From Clostridia bacterium (lineage in GTDB: Bacteria > Bacillota > Clostridia > Oscillospirales > CAG-272), in assembly GCA_017503325.1 (NCBI GenBank), contig JAFVTI010000022.1:1-56616 (forward strand): a stretch of DNA of 56,616 bases, in the 5' to 3' direction. How positions within the stretch are numbered: the first letter of the stretch is position 1; each line of letters begins with the position of its first letter. The notes beneath the pieces are model-generated. The model ran no database searches, was not told the origin of the DNA, and worked only from the letters and a program-made list of their open reading frames with translations. Below are positions 1 to 8,086 of the stretch, piece after piece. The position numbers were made by a program, and so were the translations under genes.

Positions 1-27
1 TGGGGCTGAGAAATAAGCGAAAAAAAC

Positions 28-60
28 AAAGCTGTCTTAACCAAAAGACAGCTTTTGTTT
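28..60. terminator. bidirectional intrinsic terminator
   Basis: An 11-bp stem (28-38 with 45-55) and 6-nt loop. It is followed by TTTTGTTT on the plus strand and by TTTGTTTTTTT on the minus strand. It can end the leftward 1620-264 unit and a rightward gene outside the window. Confidence 0.7.
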
Positions 61-80
61 ATGCATATGCTTTCAATATT

Positions 81-208
81 TAGTTGCCGCAGGCGCTGGC
101 GAACGCAGTTCGCCCCTACGAGTGTTTTTGTTTTGGGTTTCATATCGTAAACTCTTTACACGAATTCCCGTAGGGGCGAACTGTGTTCGCCAGCACCGGC
201 GGCAACTA
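81..208. repeat. 128-bp palindromic (MITE-like) intergenic repeat
   Basis: The 40-bp ends (81-120 and 169-208) are inverted repeats matching at 37 of 40 positions, around a 48-bp AT-rich centre. The ends begin TAGTTGCCG and contain GCTGGCGAAC and GTTCGCCCCTACG. No ORF with a ribosome site lies inside. It looks like a non-autonomous palindromic repeat; a mobilising transposase is not visible here. Confidence 0.7.
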
Positions 209-263
209 ATTTTTTTCGTATATTTTTCCGCTAATTCATCAGCCCCATGAGTAAGTGTTTTTT

Positions 264-923
264 TTATTTCAGCCTCGGCTTCCATCGAATGCTGTTCCAA
301 TAGCGGTTCATGAGAAGTGACACGTTTGCCACGGTCTGCTTGAACTTGAATTTTTTCGAATGCTTGGTAAAATAAGAGGAAGGCATATCCGAGAGCGTCA
401 GGGGCGCGTAGAAGTACCCCTCGTAGATCTTGTATTTGTTCAGATTGCGCGCCAGTCCTCGGATCGAATAAAAGCGATCGGGGGAAATGCCTGCGCCGGT
501 CATGGCAATCAGCTCGGTGGCAAAGTCCACGCAGGTGTGGCATTTTTCCAGCGCAACGCGGCGACGGAACAAAAAAGAAAGCGCGCCTATGTAATTATAT
601 ACGTACTCCTGCTCCTTGGCCACGTAGCCGTCCAGGTGAGCTTGTATGGCGCTGTACGTCTCGTCCGTGACCGGGATGGCGCAGATCTGTACCGTAGCCG
701 CTGTGTTGCGACGAATGTAGCGTTCGGGCGTTTCCACCACAAAGCCGCCGCAGAAGGGCGTGTCGTCATAGCGGCGGGCAAATGAATAAAGCGTCTGCAG
801 ATTGCCGTCCAGCGAGATCGAAACGTGATTGTAGCGGTGGTTGGTCATGGCACGGATAAACTTGGCGATCATATATTGCGTGGAAGAGAAAATGACGTAA
901 ACGTATTTCGGGGAATCGGTCAT
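264..923 (-). CDS. permuted papain-like (YiiX/NlpC-P60-type) cysteine hydrolase, hypothetical
   Basis: A 219-residue soluble protein with no signal peptide or membrane segment. The start MTDSPKYVYV was chosen because AAGGAGG sits 9 nt upstream. An NHVSISL segment near residue 38 precedes a later CHTCVDFATEL segment. His before Cys is the order expected of circularly permuted NlpC/P60 amidases (the YaeF/YiiX type), where His and Cys are catalytic. Many Clostridia carry an uncharacterised protein of this kind. The gene starts 20 bp after the CPBP protease stop and is probably co-transcribed with it. Substrate unknown; the fold call is an inference from motif order. Confidence 0.6.
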   Translation of the reverse strand: MTDSPKYVYVIFSSTQYMIAKFIRAMTNHRYNHVSISLDGNLQTLYSFARRYDDTPFCGGFVVETPERYIRRNTAATVQICAIPVTDETYSAIQAHLDGYVAKEQEYVYNYIGALSFLFRRRVALEKCHTCVDFATELIAMTGAGISPDRFYSIRGLARNLNKYKIYEGYFYAPLTLSDMPSSYFTKHSKKFKFKQTVANVSLLMNRYWNSIRWKPRLK

Positions 924-942
924 GAGCGTCCACCTCCTTTTA

Positions 943-1620
943 TCAGATACTGTAGAACATGATGATACCGATGAGGTTGGTTGCCAGGTTTGCTGCCATA
1001 TGCACAAGCCAGGAGGGCAACAGACTCTTGGTCTTGTGGTTGAGAAAGGCGAAAATACAGCCGCCTATGGCCATGCCCAGAAGGGCGAGCGCAAAGATGA
1101 CGGGTGAGAGCCAGCCGTCCATGAATGCGATGTGATAGGCCGAGAACATCAGGGCACTTGCAATATATGCAAAGGGGACGCCCAGCGGCAGCAGACCGAA
1201 AAAGCAGAATCCGCGGAAGAAAAATTCCTCCAAAAGGGAATTGATCAGTGCGATGTACAGCGCAACGAACACGAAGTTGTCGCGCGTCACGCCTGCGTCG
1301 GCCGTCACCGAATCGGTGATCGAAGAAAAGTCAATAAAGCCGCGAAGGGCAAAGAATGCCGCCATGATCACGGAAAAGATGCTCACGGCCAGTCCAAGGA
1401 TCAGCGCAAGATGCTTTTTTTGCAGCGAGAACAGCTGACGCGGCGCAAACGATTTGGTGCATACAAGATAAATGATGGGAATGGCGCCGAACAGAAATAG
1501 CTTGATGGCACTTTTGACGGCGTAAGGCGGGGAGAGGACGGCGTCCACGAGCCCCATGCAAACGCACAGCGCAAGCGTCAGGATCAGGATGATGATCGCG
1601 TTTTTCTTTGTTTTGTCCAT
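943..1620 (-). CDS. CPBP family intramembrane glutamic protease
   Basis: A 225-residue membrane protein with about six hydrophobic segments beginning at residue 7. The CPBP (Abi/CAAX protease) motifs are visible: LLEEFFFRGF, matching EExxxR with the catalytic glutamates, followed by FSAYH and HMAANLATN, which supply the conserved histidines and asparagine. The family cleaves within membranes; in bacteria its members act in bacteriocin immunity or processing of membrane peptides. The start at 1620 is supported by GGAGGGAG just upstream and by a good sigma-A promoter at 1646-1674; the longer ORF would begin upstream of that promoter. It is first in a likely two-gene unit with the permuted amidase. 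Confidence 0.82.
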   Translation of the reverse strand: MDKTKKNAIIILILTLALCVCMGLVDAVLSPPYAVKSAIKLFLFGAIPIIYLVCTKSFAPRQLFSLQKKHLALILGLAVSIFSVIMAAFFALRGFIDFSSITDSVTADAGVTRDNFVFVALYIALINSLLEEFFFRGFCFFGLLPLGVPFAYIASALMFSAYHIAFMDGWLSPVIFALALLGMAIGGCIFAFLNHKTKSLLPSWLVHMAANLATNLIGIIMFYSI

Positions 1621-1645
1621 GATGTCTCCCTCCGTTCCGCGCCTT

Positions 1646-1674
1646 ATTATAGCACAAGCCCCCGCCCCCGTCAA
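1646..1674 (-). promoter_or_regulatory. sigma-A promoter of the CPBP protease unit
   Basis: TTGACG, 17-bp spacer, TATAAT on the minus strand, 26 bp before the chosen ATG. Confidence 0.75.
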
Positions 1675-1737
1675 GCAGATTTTGGTCGATTTAAGAAAAC
1701 CTTCATGTTTGTGACGGGCAAGTGATATTTTTTGGCA

Positions 1738-1769
1738 AAGCAAAAGGCTGAATCATTCTTGACTCAGCC
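1738..1769 (-). terminator. terminator of the Leu T-box operon
   Basis: On the minus strand GGCTGAGTC pairs with GATTCAGCC around a 6-nt loop and is followed by TTTTGCTTT. It lies about 20 bp after the stop of the last operon gene. Confidence 0.75.
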
Positions 1770-1789
1770 CTGTGACTTCGGTTCTTTCT

Positions 1790-4288
1790 TTATGCGGTCA
1801 CGATGCTGTCTGCCTTTTGCAATCCGAGCTTTTTGACAGCGTCCTCGCGCATTTTGTACTTGAGGATCTTACCCGCCGCGTTCATGGGGAAGGAGTCCAC
1901 GAAGTCGATATACTTGGGGACCTTATGGCGTGCCATGTGATCCAGGATATATCCCTTCATTTCCTTTTCGGTCATGCTCTCACCCTCCTTGAGAATGATG
2001 CATGCCATGATTTCCTCGCCGTACTGCTCGTCGGGCACGCCGATGACCTGTACGTCCTTGACCTTGGGATGGGTATAGATGAATTCCTCGATCTCCTTGG
2101 GGTAAATGTTCTCACCGCCGCGGATGATCATGTCCTTGAGTCTGCCCGTGATGCGGAAGTTTCCGTCCTCGGTCATAGCCGCAAGGTCGCCCGTGTGCAA
2201 CCAGCCGTCCGCATCAATGGCGGCAGCGGTGGCGCGGGGCATCTTGTAATAACCCTTCATAATATTATAACCGCGGGCAACGAACTCGCCGTTCTGTCCG
2301 ACGGGCATCTCTTCGCCTGTCTCGGGGTCAACCACCTTGCATTCGATCTCGGGCAACGCACGACCAACCGTGCCCACGCGGACCTCCAGCGGGTCATCTG
2401 TCGAGGACATGGTGCAGCCGGGAGAGGCCTCGGTCTGACCGTACACGATGGTGATCTCGCTCATGTGCATCTTATCCACCACGTCACGCATGACAGAGAT
2501 GGGGCAGGGGCTGCCTGCCATGATACCGGTACGCATGTGCGAGAAATCGGTCTTGGCAAAGTCGGGGTGCTCGAGGAGTGCGATAAACATGGTGGGCACG
2601 CCGTGGAATACTGTGATGCGCTCCTGGTGGATGCACGCCAGTGCGGGACGCGGAGAGAAATAGGGCAGGGGGTAGATCGAAACGCCGTGCGTCATGGAGG
2701 CGGTCATGGAGAGCACCATGCCAAAGCAATGGAACATGGGCACTTGGATCATCATGCGGTCCGCGGTGGAAAGATCCATACGGTCACCGATACATTTGCC
2801 GTTGTTGACGATGTTGTAGTGCGTCAGCATTACGCCCTTGGGGAATCCGGTCGTGCCCGAGGTGTACTGCATGTTGCATACGTCGTGCGGAGAAACCGTG
2901 GCCGCAACGCGGGTCAGCTCCTCGCGCGGGGTATTCTTGGAATAGGTCAAAGCCTCTTCCCAGGTCAAAGCGCCCGGTTCCTCAAAGCCGCAGGTGATCA
3001 CGCGGCGAAGGAAGGGCAAACGCTTGCAGTGCAGGGGCTTTCCTGCAGGAGTTTCTGCCAGCTCGGGGCAGAGCTCGCGGATGATCTGGCGGTAGTTGGA
3101 GTCCCTGTAGCCGTCGATCATGATCAGCGTGTGCGTATCCGACTGACGCAGCAGGTATTCTGCCTCGTGGATCTTGTACGCGGTGTTGACCGTGACAAGC
3201 ACGCCGCCGATCTTGGTGACCGCCCAGAAGGCAATATACCATTCGGGGATATTGGTCGCCCAGACTGCAACCTTGGCACCGGGGCGAACACCCAGGGAAA
3301 GCAGCGCACGTGCGCACTTGTCCACGTCGCGGCGGAACTGTGCGTAGGTGCGGGTGTAATTGAGCGTGGTGTACTTGAATGCATACTGGTCGGGGAACAG
3401 CTCTACCATGCGGTCCAGCACCTGCGAGAAGGTCATGTCGATCAGAGTGTCCTTTTTCCAGACGTACTTGCCGGTATGCGCATTGTTATCGTACAGGTGA
3501 TCCTGTGCGCGCGCGGTGTTGGCAAAACGCTCCATGTAGGTGGAAAACTGGGTCAGAATGATCTCGGGATCGGCAAGGTCGGGGATCCAGTCGGGATCCC
3601 ATTCAAGAGAAACAAAGCCGTCGTAATTGACCGAGGAAAGTGCGCGGATCAGGTCCTCCATGGGAAGGTCTCCCTCGCCCATAAAGCAGTATTCGCCGTT
3701 CTTGGAGTCACGGACGTGCACGTGCTTGACGTAAGCACCCAGGTTGGTAATGGTGGTCTCGGGGGATTCACCCGCCAGAATGCAGGTATTATACATATCC
3801 CAAAGCGCGCCCAGGCTGTCGCTTGCAAAGAGATTGAGAATTTCGCGCAACTTGTCGGTATGCGCAAAGCAGCCCGCAGTCTCAAGCAGCAGCGTCACAC
3901 CCATGCTTTCTGCATAGGGCAAAAGCGGCTCAAGGTTGCAGCAGACCGTCTTGAAGCAATCGGTCTCGTCGGTGCGGGTGTGCACGCGCACGAACGGCAC
4001 GCGGAAATCGGCTGCCAGCTCGATATAGGAGCGCAGAACGTCTGCGCAGTCTCCCTCGGGATCCGAAAGATCGGCCGAGGTATCAAAGCAAACGGGGGTT
4101 ACATGGTTGTCGATCAGCGTATGCGTGGTGCTGCGTGCGCAGGCAGCATCAAAAGGCTGACCGGGAGCGCCGAGCGTGTCGGCAACGTCGTAAAGCTCCA
4201 GTCCCTGCATGCCCGTCGCATCGCAAAGCGCAAGCAGATCGGCGTAGGAGCAGGACGTCCATTTACGGTTGGAAAACGAAAGCTTCAC
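1790..4288 (-). CDS. fusion: xylose-isomerase-like TIM barrel + FadD-type acyl-CoA synthetase
   Basis: An 832-residue two-domain protein. Residues 1-270 match the AP-endonuclease-2/sugar phosphate isomerase TIM barrel. Its metal-site motifs remain: LLLETAG (Glu), LWDMYNT (Asp), HVHVRDSK (His/Asp), GEGDLP and SLEWDPDW (Glu). Residues about 290-820 are an ANL-superfamily acyl-CoA ligase with YTSGTTGFPKG near 478, YGQTEASPG near 619, GWLHTGD, GRLKDMIIRGGENIYP and the NAAGKILK lysine motif. It uses a GTG start overlapping the upstream stop (GTGA), with GAGGAGG before it. The ligase half should activate a free acid to acyl-CoA via acyl-AMP; the barrel's role is unknown. It is last in the Leu T-box operon. 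No frameshift or linker stop is seen, so the fusion is genuine unless the assembly is wrong. Confidence 0.85.
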   Translation of the reverse strand: MKLSFSNRKWTSCSYADLLALCDATGMQGLELYDVADTLGAPGQPFDAACARSTTHTLIDNHVTPVCFDTSADLSDPEGDCADVLRSYIELAADFRVPFVRVHTRTDETDCFKTVCCNLEPLLPYAESMGVTLLLETAGCFAHTDKLREILNLFASDSLGALWDMYNTCILAGESPETTITNLGAYVKHVHVRDSKNGEYCFMGEGDLPMEDLIRALSSVNYDGFVSLEWDPDWIPDLADPEIILTQFSTYMERFANTARAQDHLYDNNAHTGKYVWKKDTLIDMTFSQVLDRMVELFPDQYAFKYTTLNYTRTYAQFRRDVDKCARALLSLGVRPGAKVAVWATNIPEWYIAFWAVTKIGGVLVTVNTAYKIHEAEYLLRQSDTHTLIMIDGYRDSNYRQIIRELCPELAETPAGKPLHCKRLPFLRRVITCGFEEPGALTWEEALTYSKNTPREELTRVAATVSPHDVCNMQYTSGTTGFPKGVMLTHYNIVNNGKCIGDRMDLSTADRMMIQVPMFHCFGMVLSMTASMTHGVSIYPLPYFSPRPALACIHQERITVFHGVPTMFIALLEHPDFAKTDFSHMRTGIMAGSPCPISVMRDVVDKMHMSEITIVYGQTEASPGCTMSSTDDPLEVRVGTVGRALPEIECKVVDPETGEEMPVGQNGEFVARGYNIMKGYYKMPRATAAAIDADGWLHTGDLAAMTEDGNFRITGRLKDMIIRGGENIYPKEIEEFIYTHPKVKDVQVIGVPDEQYGEEIMACIILKEGESMTEKEMKGYILDHMARHKVPKYIDFVDSFPMNAAGKILKYKMREDAVKKLGLQKADSIVTA

Positions 4289-5688
4289 GCGCGTCCCTCC
4301 TCGTAAACGATCTTGTTGAGCGCGTCAAGATATGCGCGGATCGATGCGCCGATAATGTCGGTGGAAATGCCCTGACCTGCGTGCAGTGCGTCGCCCGAGC
4401 GCAGCTTGACCAGCGCCGAGCCCACTGCCTCGCGACCCTCGGTCACGGCGTGGATCTGGAAATCGTCCAGCTCGTAGTGGTGGCCCACGATCTGCTCAAG
4501 CGCCTTGAAGGCTGCGTCGATCGGGCCGTCACCAAGAGAGATGGCCTGCAGCGTTTTGCCGCCCTTGTCCACCGTGATATGTGCGGAGGATGCAAAGGTG
4601 TTGCCGCTGTTGGTGACGTAAGAGATCAGCTTATAGGTAGAGGGCACCTGCATGGCAACGGCTGCGACAATGGTGTCCAGCTCGCGCGTGCCGATGACCT
4701 TGCTTTGCGCGATCCGCTTGCATTCCTCAAAGACGCGGTTGGAATCCTCTGCAGAGAGGGAATAGCCAAGCTTTGCAACCTCTGCAAGCACGGCGTGCTT
4801 GTCGGTTTGTGCGTCCAGGCGGAAGCCCTCGCTCTCGGATTGTACGGTAACGGATACCTTGCCGCTCGCTTTTTTATCAAACAGCGCGGAAGCACCCTTC
4901 GCGCAGCTTTTGGCCTCGGTATAGAGCACCGAGGTAGTCACGTCCAGCTGCTCGCTTCTCTGTGCAAGAATTGCCAGCATAGCGGCGGTGTTGGGCGCCT
5001 CTGTGCCGTGGCTGCAGACCGAGATCTGCGAAATGCCTGCCTGCAGAGCCTCCAGCGTGGTGGCAAGTGCCAGACCGCAAGCGTCCGAGCAAGCAAGCCC
5101 CAGCGTGACGGTTTCAAGCGCGGGAACGTCAGCTTTGAGCTGATTGATGAATGCGATCATCTCACCGGGCAGCGCATACCCTTCCGGGTCGCACAGCGTC
5201 ACGGTGGAAGCGCCCGCCTCAATGGCAGCTGCGACACAGGTGGTCAGAATGGTATAGTCACTGCGGATGGCATCCCGGGCGACGAATTCCACGTCGGGGC
5301 AGAGTGCGCGCGCAGCCGCAATGCCGTTCTTGACCGTGTCAAGTGCGCCTGCGGGCTTGAGATGATAGAAAAATTCCAGCTGTGCCTGCGACATGGGCAG
5401 AGCCATGGCAAGCTTTTTGTTCTTTGCAAAGCTGATCGAGGCAAAGACCTCTTCTGCATCCGATCCGTCGGGCGAGATATGCGCGCACAGCACCGAATCG
5501 GTCAGCACCGAGGCTACGGTGCGTGCCAGCAGCGCGTCCGCCTTATGGCTCTTCATTTGCGGCAGCGTGATCTGAGAGACCTGCATTTTTCCAAGCAGTC
5601 TTGCTGCCTGTACCTTTTCGCGGAAGGAAAGCGTGTCTTGTGCTGCCTTGGTGCAAAGCGTGATATCGTTAATAATGAGAGTGCGCAT
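4285..5688 (-). CDS. LeuA-like protein (2-isopropylmalate synthase family) lacking catalytic residues, with intact regulatory domain
   Basis: 467 residues, shorter than usual LeuA (about 510-550). The barrel aligns with LeuA/HMGL-like enzymes (IEAGASTVTLCDPEGY for the IPDTVGY region), but key residues are gone. The N-terminal DTTLRDGEQ motif reads DITLCTKAAQ (residues 8-17), losing Arg-Asp, and the metal-binding HxHND motif reads ACSDA near residue 200. Residues about 348-460 form a normal LeuA dimer/allosteric domain (YKLISYVTNSGN, GDGPIDAAFKAL). In LeuA family members that domain binds leucine. Catalysis is therefore unlikely, and a leucine-sensing or partner-regulating role is inferred. 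It lies between the aminotransferase gene (18-bp gap) and the TIM-barrel ligase (4-bp overlap). Confidence 0.82.
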   Translation of the reverse strand: MRTLIINDITLCTKAAQDTLSFREKVQAARLLGKMQVSQITLPQMKSHKADALLARTVASVLTDSVLCAHISPDGSDAEEVFASISFAKNKKLAMALPMSQAQLEFFYHLKPAGALDTVKNGIAAARALCPDVEFVARDAIRSDYTILTTCVAAAIEAGASTVTLCDPEGYALPGEMIAFINQLKADVPALETVTLGLACSDACGLALATTLEALQAGISQISVCSHGTEAPNTAAMLAILAQRSEQLDVTTSVLYTEAKSCAKGASALFDKKASGKVSVTVQSESEGFRLDAQTDKHAVLAEVAKLGYSLSAEDSNRVFEECKRIAQSKVIGTRELDTIVAAVAMQVPSTYKLISYVTNSGNTFASSAHITVDKGGKTLQAISLGDGPIDAAFKALEQIVGHHYELDDFQIHAVTEGREAVGSALVKLRSGDALHAGQGISTDIIGASIRAYLDALNKIVYEEGRA

Positions 5689-5706
5689 GATGGTTTCTCC
5701 AAGTTA

Positions 5707-6774
5707 TCAGATTTCGTATGTCCAGCCCTTGCTATCAGCAATTTTGCCCCACTGAATACCGGTCAGGGTGTCGTACAGGGACTGGGTCACAGCGCCGATC
5801 TTGCCGCCGCTGACAGGATAGCGAACGCCGTTGTAGCAAAGCTCGCCAATGGGAGAGACGACTGCGGCAGTACCCGTGCCCCAAGCCTCCTCCAGCGTGC
5901 CGTTCTCGGCAGCTGCGATCAGCTCGTCAACAGAGAGGCGTCTCTCGGATACGGGATAGCCCGCGTCGCGCAGCACCTCCAGGCAGGATTTTCTGGTAAT
6001 ACCGGGCAGAATAGAGCCGGAGAGTGCGGGGGTGACGATCTCACCGTTAATCTTGAACATGACGTTCATCGCGCCCACCTCTTCGATGTACTTGCGCTCC
6101 ACGCCGTCCAGCCAGAGTACCTGAGAATATCCCTGCTTTTCGGCCTTATCGCCTGCTCTTGTGCTGGCCGCGTAGTTGCCGCCGCACTTGATGTGACCCG
6201 TGCCGCCCTTGACGGCGCGCACGTCCTCGGATTCGATCATGATCTTGACGGGATTAATGCCCTCCTTATAGTAGGAGCCGCTGGGCGAGGCGATGATCAT
6301 AAAGACAGCCTCGTTGACGCCGTGCACGCCAAGGTAGGGGTCGTTGCCGAACAGGAAGGGACGGATATAGAGCGAGGTGCCCTCGGTATGGGGAACCCAA
6401 GCCTGCTCGTGGCGGACGAATTCGGTATAGCACTGCAGCGCGTCCTCCTCGGGGATGGCGGGCAGGCAGAGTCTTTCTGCGGAAACGTTCATGCGGCGAA
6501 TGTTTTCAAGCGGTCTGAACATCTGCACCTTGCCGTCGGACAGGCGGCGGTAAGCCTTCAGGCCCTCAAAGATCTCGGCACCGTAATGCAGCACGGTGGA
6601 TGCGGGGTGCAGGGAAATGTTGCCGAAGGGAACGATTCTTGCATCGTGCCAGCCCTCCTGCTTATTGTAATCCATGACAAACATGTGATTGGTGAAATAG
6701 CGGCCAAAGCCCAGCTTGCTCTCCTCGGGCAGCTCCCAGGTCTTGTCGTTTTCGATGATCTTGATATCCAACAT
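5707..6774 (-). CDS. ilvE: branched-chain amino acid aminotransferase
   Basis: 355 residues, full length for the class IV PLP-dependent BCAT family. Seen are ESKLGFGRYFTNHMF, VLHYGAEIFEGLKAYR, the GVERKYIEEVGAMN segment around the PLP region and GTGTAAVVSPIGEL near the C terminus. It interconverts Leu, Ile and Val with their 2-oxoacids using glutamate/2-oxoglutarate in the cytoplasm. AAGGAG lies upstream of the ATG. It sits directly after the 2-oxoacid oxidoreductase genes (12-bp gap), so the oxidoreductase product or substrate is most likely a branched 2-oxoacid. Confidence 0.93.
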   Translation of the reverse strand: MLDIKIIENDKTWELPEESKLGFGRYFTNHMFVMDYNKQEGWHDARIVPFGNISLHPASTVLHYGAEIFEGLKAYRRLSDGKVQMFRPLENIRRMNVSAERLCLPAIPEEDALQCYTEFVRHEQAWVPHTEGTSLYIRPFLFGNDPYLGVHGVNEAVFMIIASPSGSYYKEGINPVKIMIESEDVRAVKGGTGHIKCGGNYAASTRAGDKAEKQGYSQVLWLDGVERKYIEEVGAMNVMFKINGEIVTPALSGSILPGITRKSCLEVLRDAGYPVSERRLSVDELIAAAENGTLEEAWGTGTAAVVSPIGELCYNGVRYPVSGGKIGAVTQSLYDTLTGIQWGKIADSKGWTYEI

Positions 6775-6786
6775 GATAAAAACTCC

Positions 6787-7326
6787 TTATGCGTTGTAAT
6801 CGTAGCCCAGCTTGATGGCGTTCAGATTCTGCTCGATCAGGTTGGCTCTCTTGGCGCTGACCACCTTGCCCATAGCGGCCTCGAGGTAGTCCATGCCGAT
6901 CTCGGGGCACTCGCGGAGCACCTTGCCGAGAATGATCATATTTGCCAGCGTGGGAATGCCCATGTCGTTGGCGATCTGCGTTGCGGGCACGTAGAATGCG
7001 TCCACGTCGTCGCGTTCGATCTTGCGTGTGATCAGCGTGCTGTCCACAAAGATCTTACCGCCGGGAACAACTGCGTCCTCGTACTTGTCAAGCGAGGGAA
7101 GGTTCATGGCGACCAGGCAATCGGGATTTGCCACGATGGGCGAGCCGACGGGGGTGTCGCTGATGATAATGGAGCAGTTTGCGGTACCGCCGCGCATTTC
7201 GGGGCCGTAGGAGGGCAGCCAGCTGACCTGCTTATCTGCGATCAGACCCTGATACGCTACGATCTTGCCAAGGAACAGAACACCCTGACCGCCAAAGCCT
7301 GCAATCAACATCTGTAAAGTTTTCAT
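6787..7326 (-). CDS. 2-oxoacid:ferredoxin oxidoreductase, gamma subunit
   Basis: 179 residues beginning [17 protein letters not shown], the hallmark GxGGQG of the gamma subunit domain (POR_N_gamma type). The ATG at 7326 overlaps the beta-subunit stop by 4 bp (ATGA) and has GGAGG upstream, so the longer N-terminal extension is rejected. It forms the complex with the alpha, beta and ferredoxin-like subunits encoded just upstream. The complex interconverts acyl-CoA + CO2 + reduced ferredoxin with 2-oxoacid + CoA + oxidised ferredoxin. Confidence 0.9.
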   Translation of the reverse strand: MKTLQMLIAGFGGQGVLFLGKIVAYQGLIADKQVSWLPSYGPEMRGGTANCSIIISDTPVGSPIVANPDCLVAMNLPSLDKYEDAVVPGGKIFVDSTLITRKIERDDVDAFYVPATQIANDMGIPTLANMIILGKVLRECPEIGMDYLEAAMGKVVSAKRANLIEQNLNAIKLGYDYNA

Positions 7327-8084
7327 GCCTTTGCATCCTCCTTGCTCTCGGCATCGCGATCGCGATAAACGCCGAGCGGATAGTAGGGCAGCATATTCTC
7401 GTTTGCCCACTGCATTGCCTTTTCAGGCGTCATGCCCCAGTTGGTAGGGCAGGTGGAGATGACCTCGACAAGCGAAAAGCCCTTGCCGTCGATCTGGTTT
7501 TGGAACGCTTTGAGAATGGCCTTCTTTGCCTTGCGGATGCCTGCAACGCTGGTGACAGCCACGCGCTCGATGTACTGCGGACCCTCCAGCTGCGAGAGCA
7601 TCTCGGATACTCTGACGGGGAAGCCGCAATGCGCGGTATCTCTGCCGTAGGGAGAGGTCTGGGTGACCTGACCGGGCAGGGACGTGGGAGCCATCTGACC
7701 GCCGGTCATGCCGTAGATGGCGTTATTGATAAAAATGACGGTAATATTCTCGTTACGTGCAGCGGCGTGGACCGTCTCTGCCATACCGATCGAGGCAAGG
7801 TCACCGTCACCCTGATAGGTGAATACGATATTTTCGGGATTTGCGCGCTTGATGCCGGTTGCAACGGCGGGTGCGCGGCCGTGTGCCGCCTCCACCATGT
7901 CGCAATTGAAGTAGTTATATGCCATAACGGAGCATCCAACGGGGGCAATACCCACGGTGTTTCCCTCAATGCCCAGCTCATCCATGGTCTCGGCCACCAG
8001 TCTGTGCACGATACCGTGCGTGCAACCGGGGCAGTAGTGCATGGTCATATCCGCCAGAGCGTGCGGTCTTTTGAAAACTACCAT
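7323..8084 (-). CDS. vorA: 2-oxoacid:ferredoxin oxidoreductase, beta (TPP-binding) subunit
   Basis: 253 residues. It begins with the YCPGCTHGI segment and carries a TPP/Mg motif GDGDLASIGMAE...NAIYGMTGGQ (about residues 93-130). This is the thiamin diphosphate subunit of the VOR/KOR class. A ribosome site AGGAGGT precedes the ATG and there is a 2-bp gap to the alpha subunit. The subunits and neighbouring ilvE favour branched-chain 2-oxoacids (VOR) over 2-oxoglutarate, but KOR specificity cannot be excluded from sequence alone. Confidence 0.9.
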   Translation of the reverse strand: MVVFKRPHALADMTMHYCPGCTHGIVHRLVAETMDELGIEGNTVGIAPVGCSVMAYNYFNCDMVEAAHGRAPAVATGIKRANPENIVFTYQGDGDLASIGMAETVHAAARNENITVIFINNAIYGMTGGQMAPTSLPGQVTQTSPYGRDTAHCGFPVRVSEMLSQLEGPQYIERVAVTSVAGIRKAKKAILKAFQNQIDGKGFSLVEVISTCPTNWGMTPEKAMQWANENMLPYYPLGVYRDRDAESKEDAKA

Positions 8085-8086
8085 GA

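Noticed and set aside
4285..5688. Active 2-isopropylmalate synthase leuA
   Set aside because: The catalytic RDG and the HxH metal motifs are both replaced, so a leuA label would mislead.
1772..7317. Plus-strand ORFs of 844 and 1060 residues opposite the BCAA operon
   Set aside because: They are antisense to well-supported genes, have low-complexity His/Val/Gly-rich translations, no domain motifs and no proper ribosome sites.
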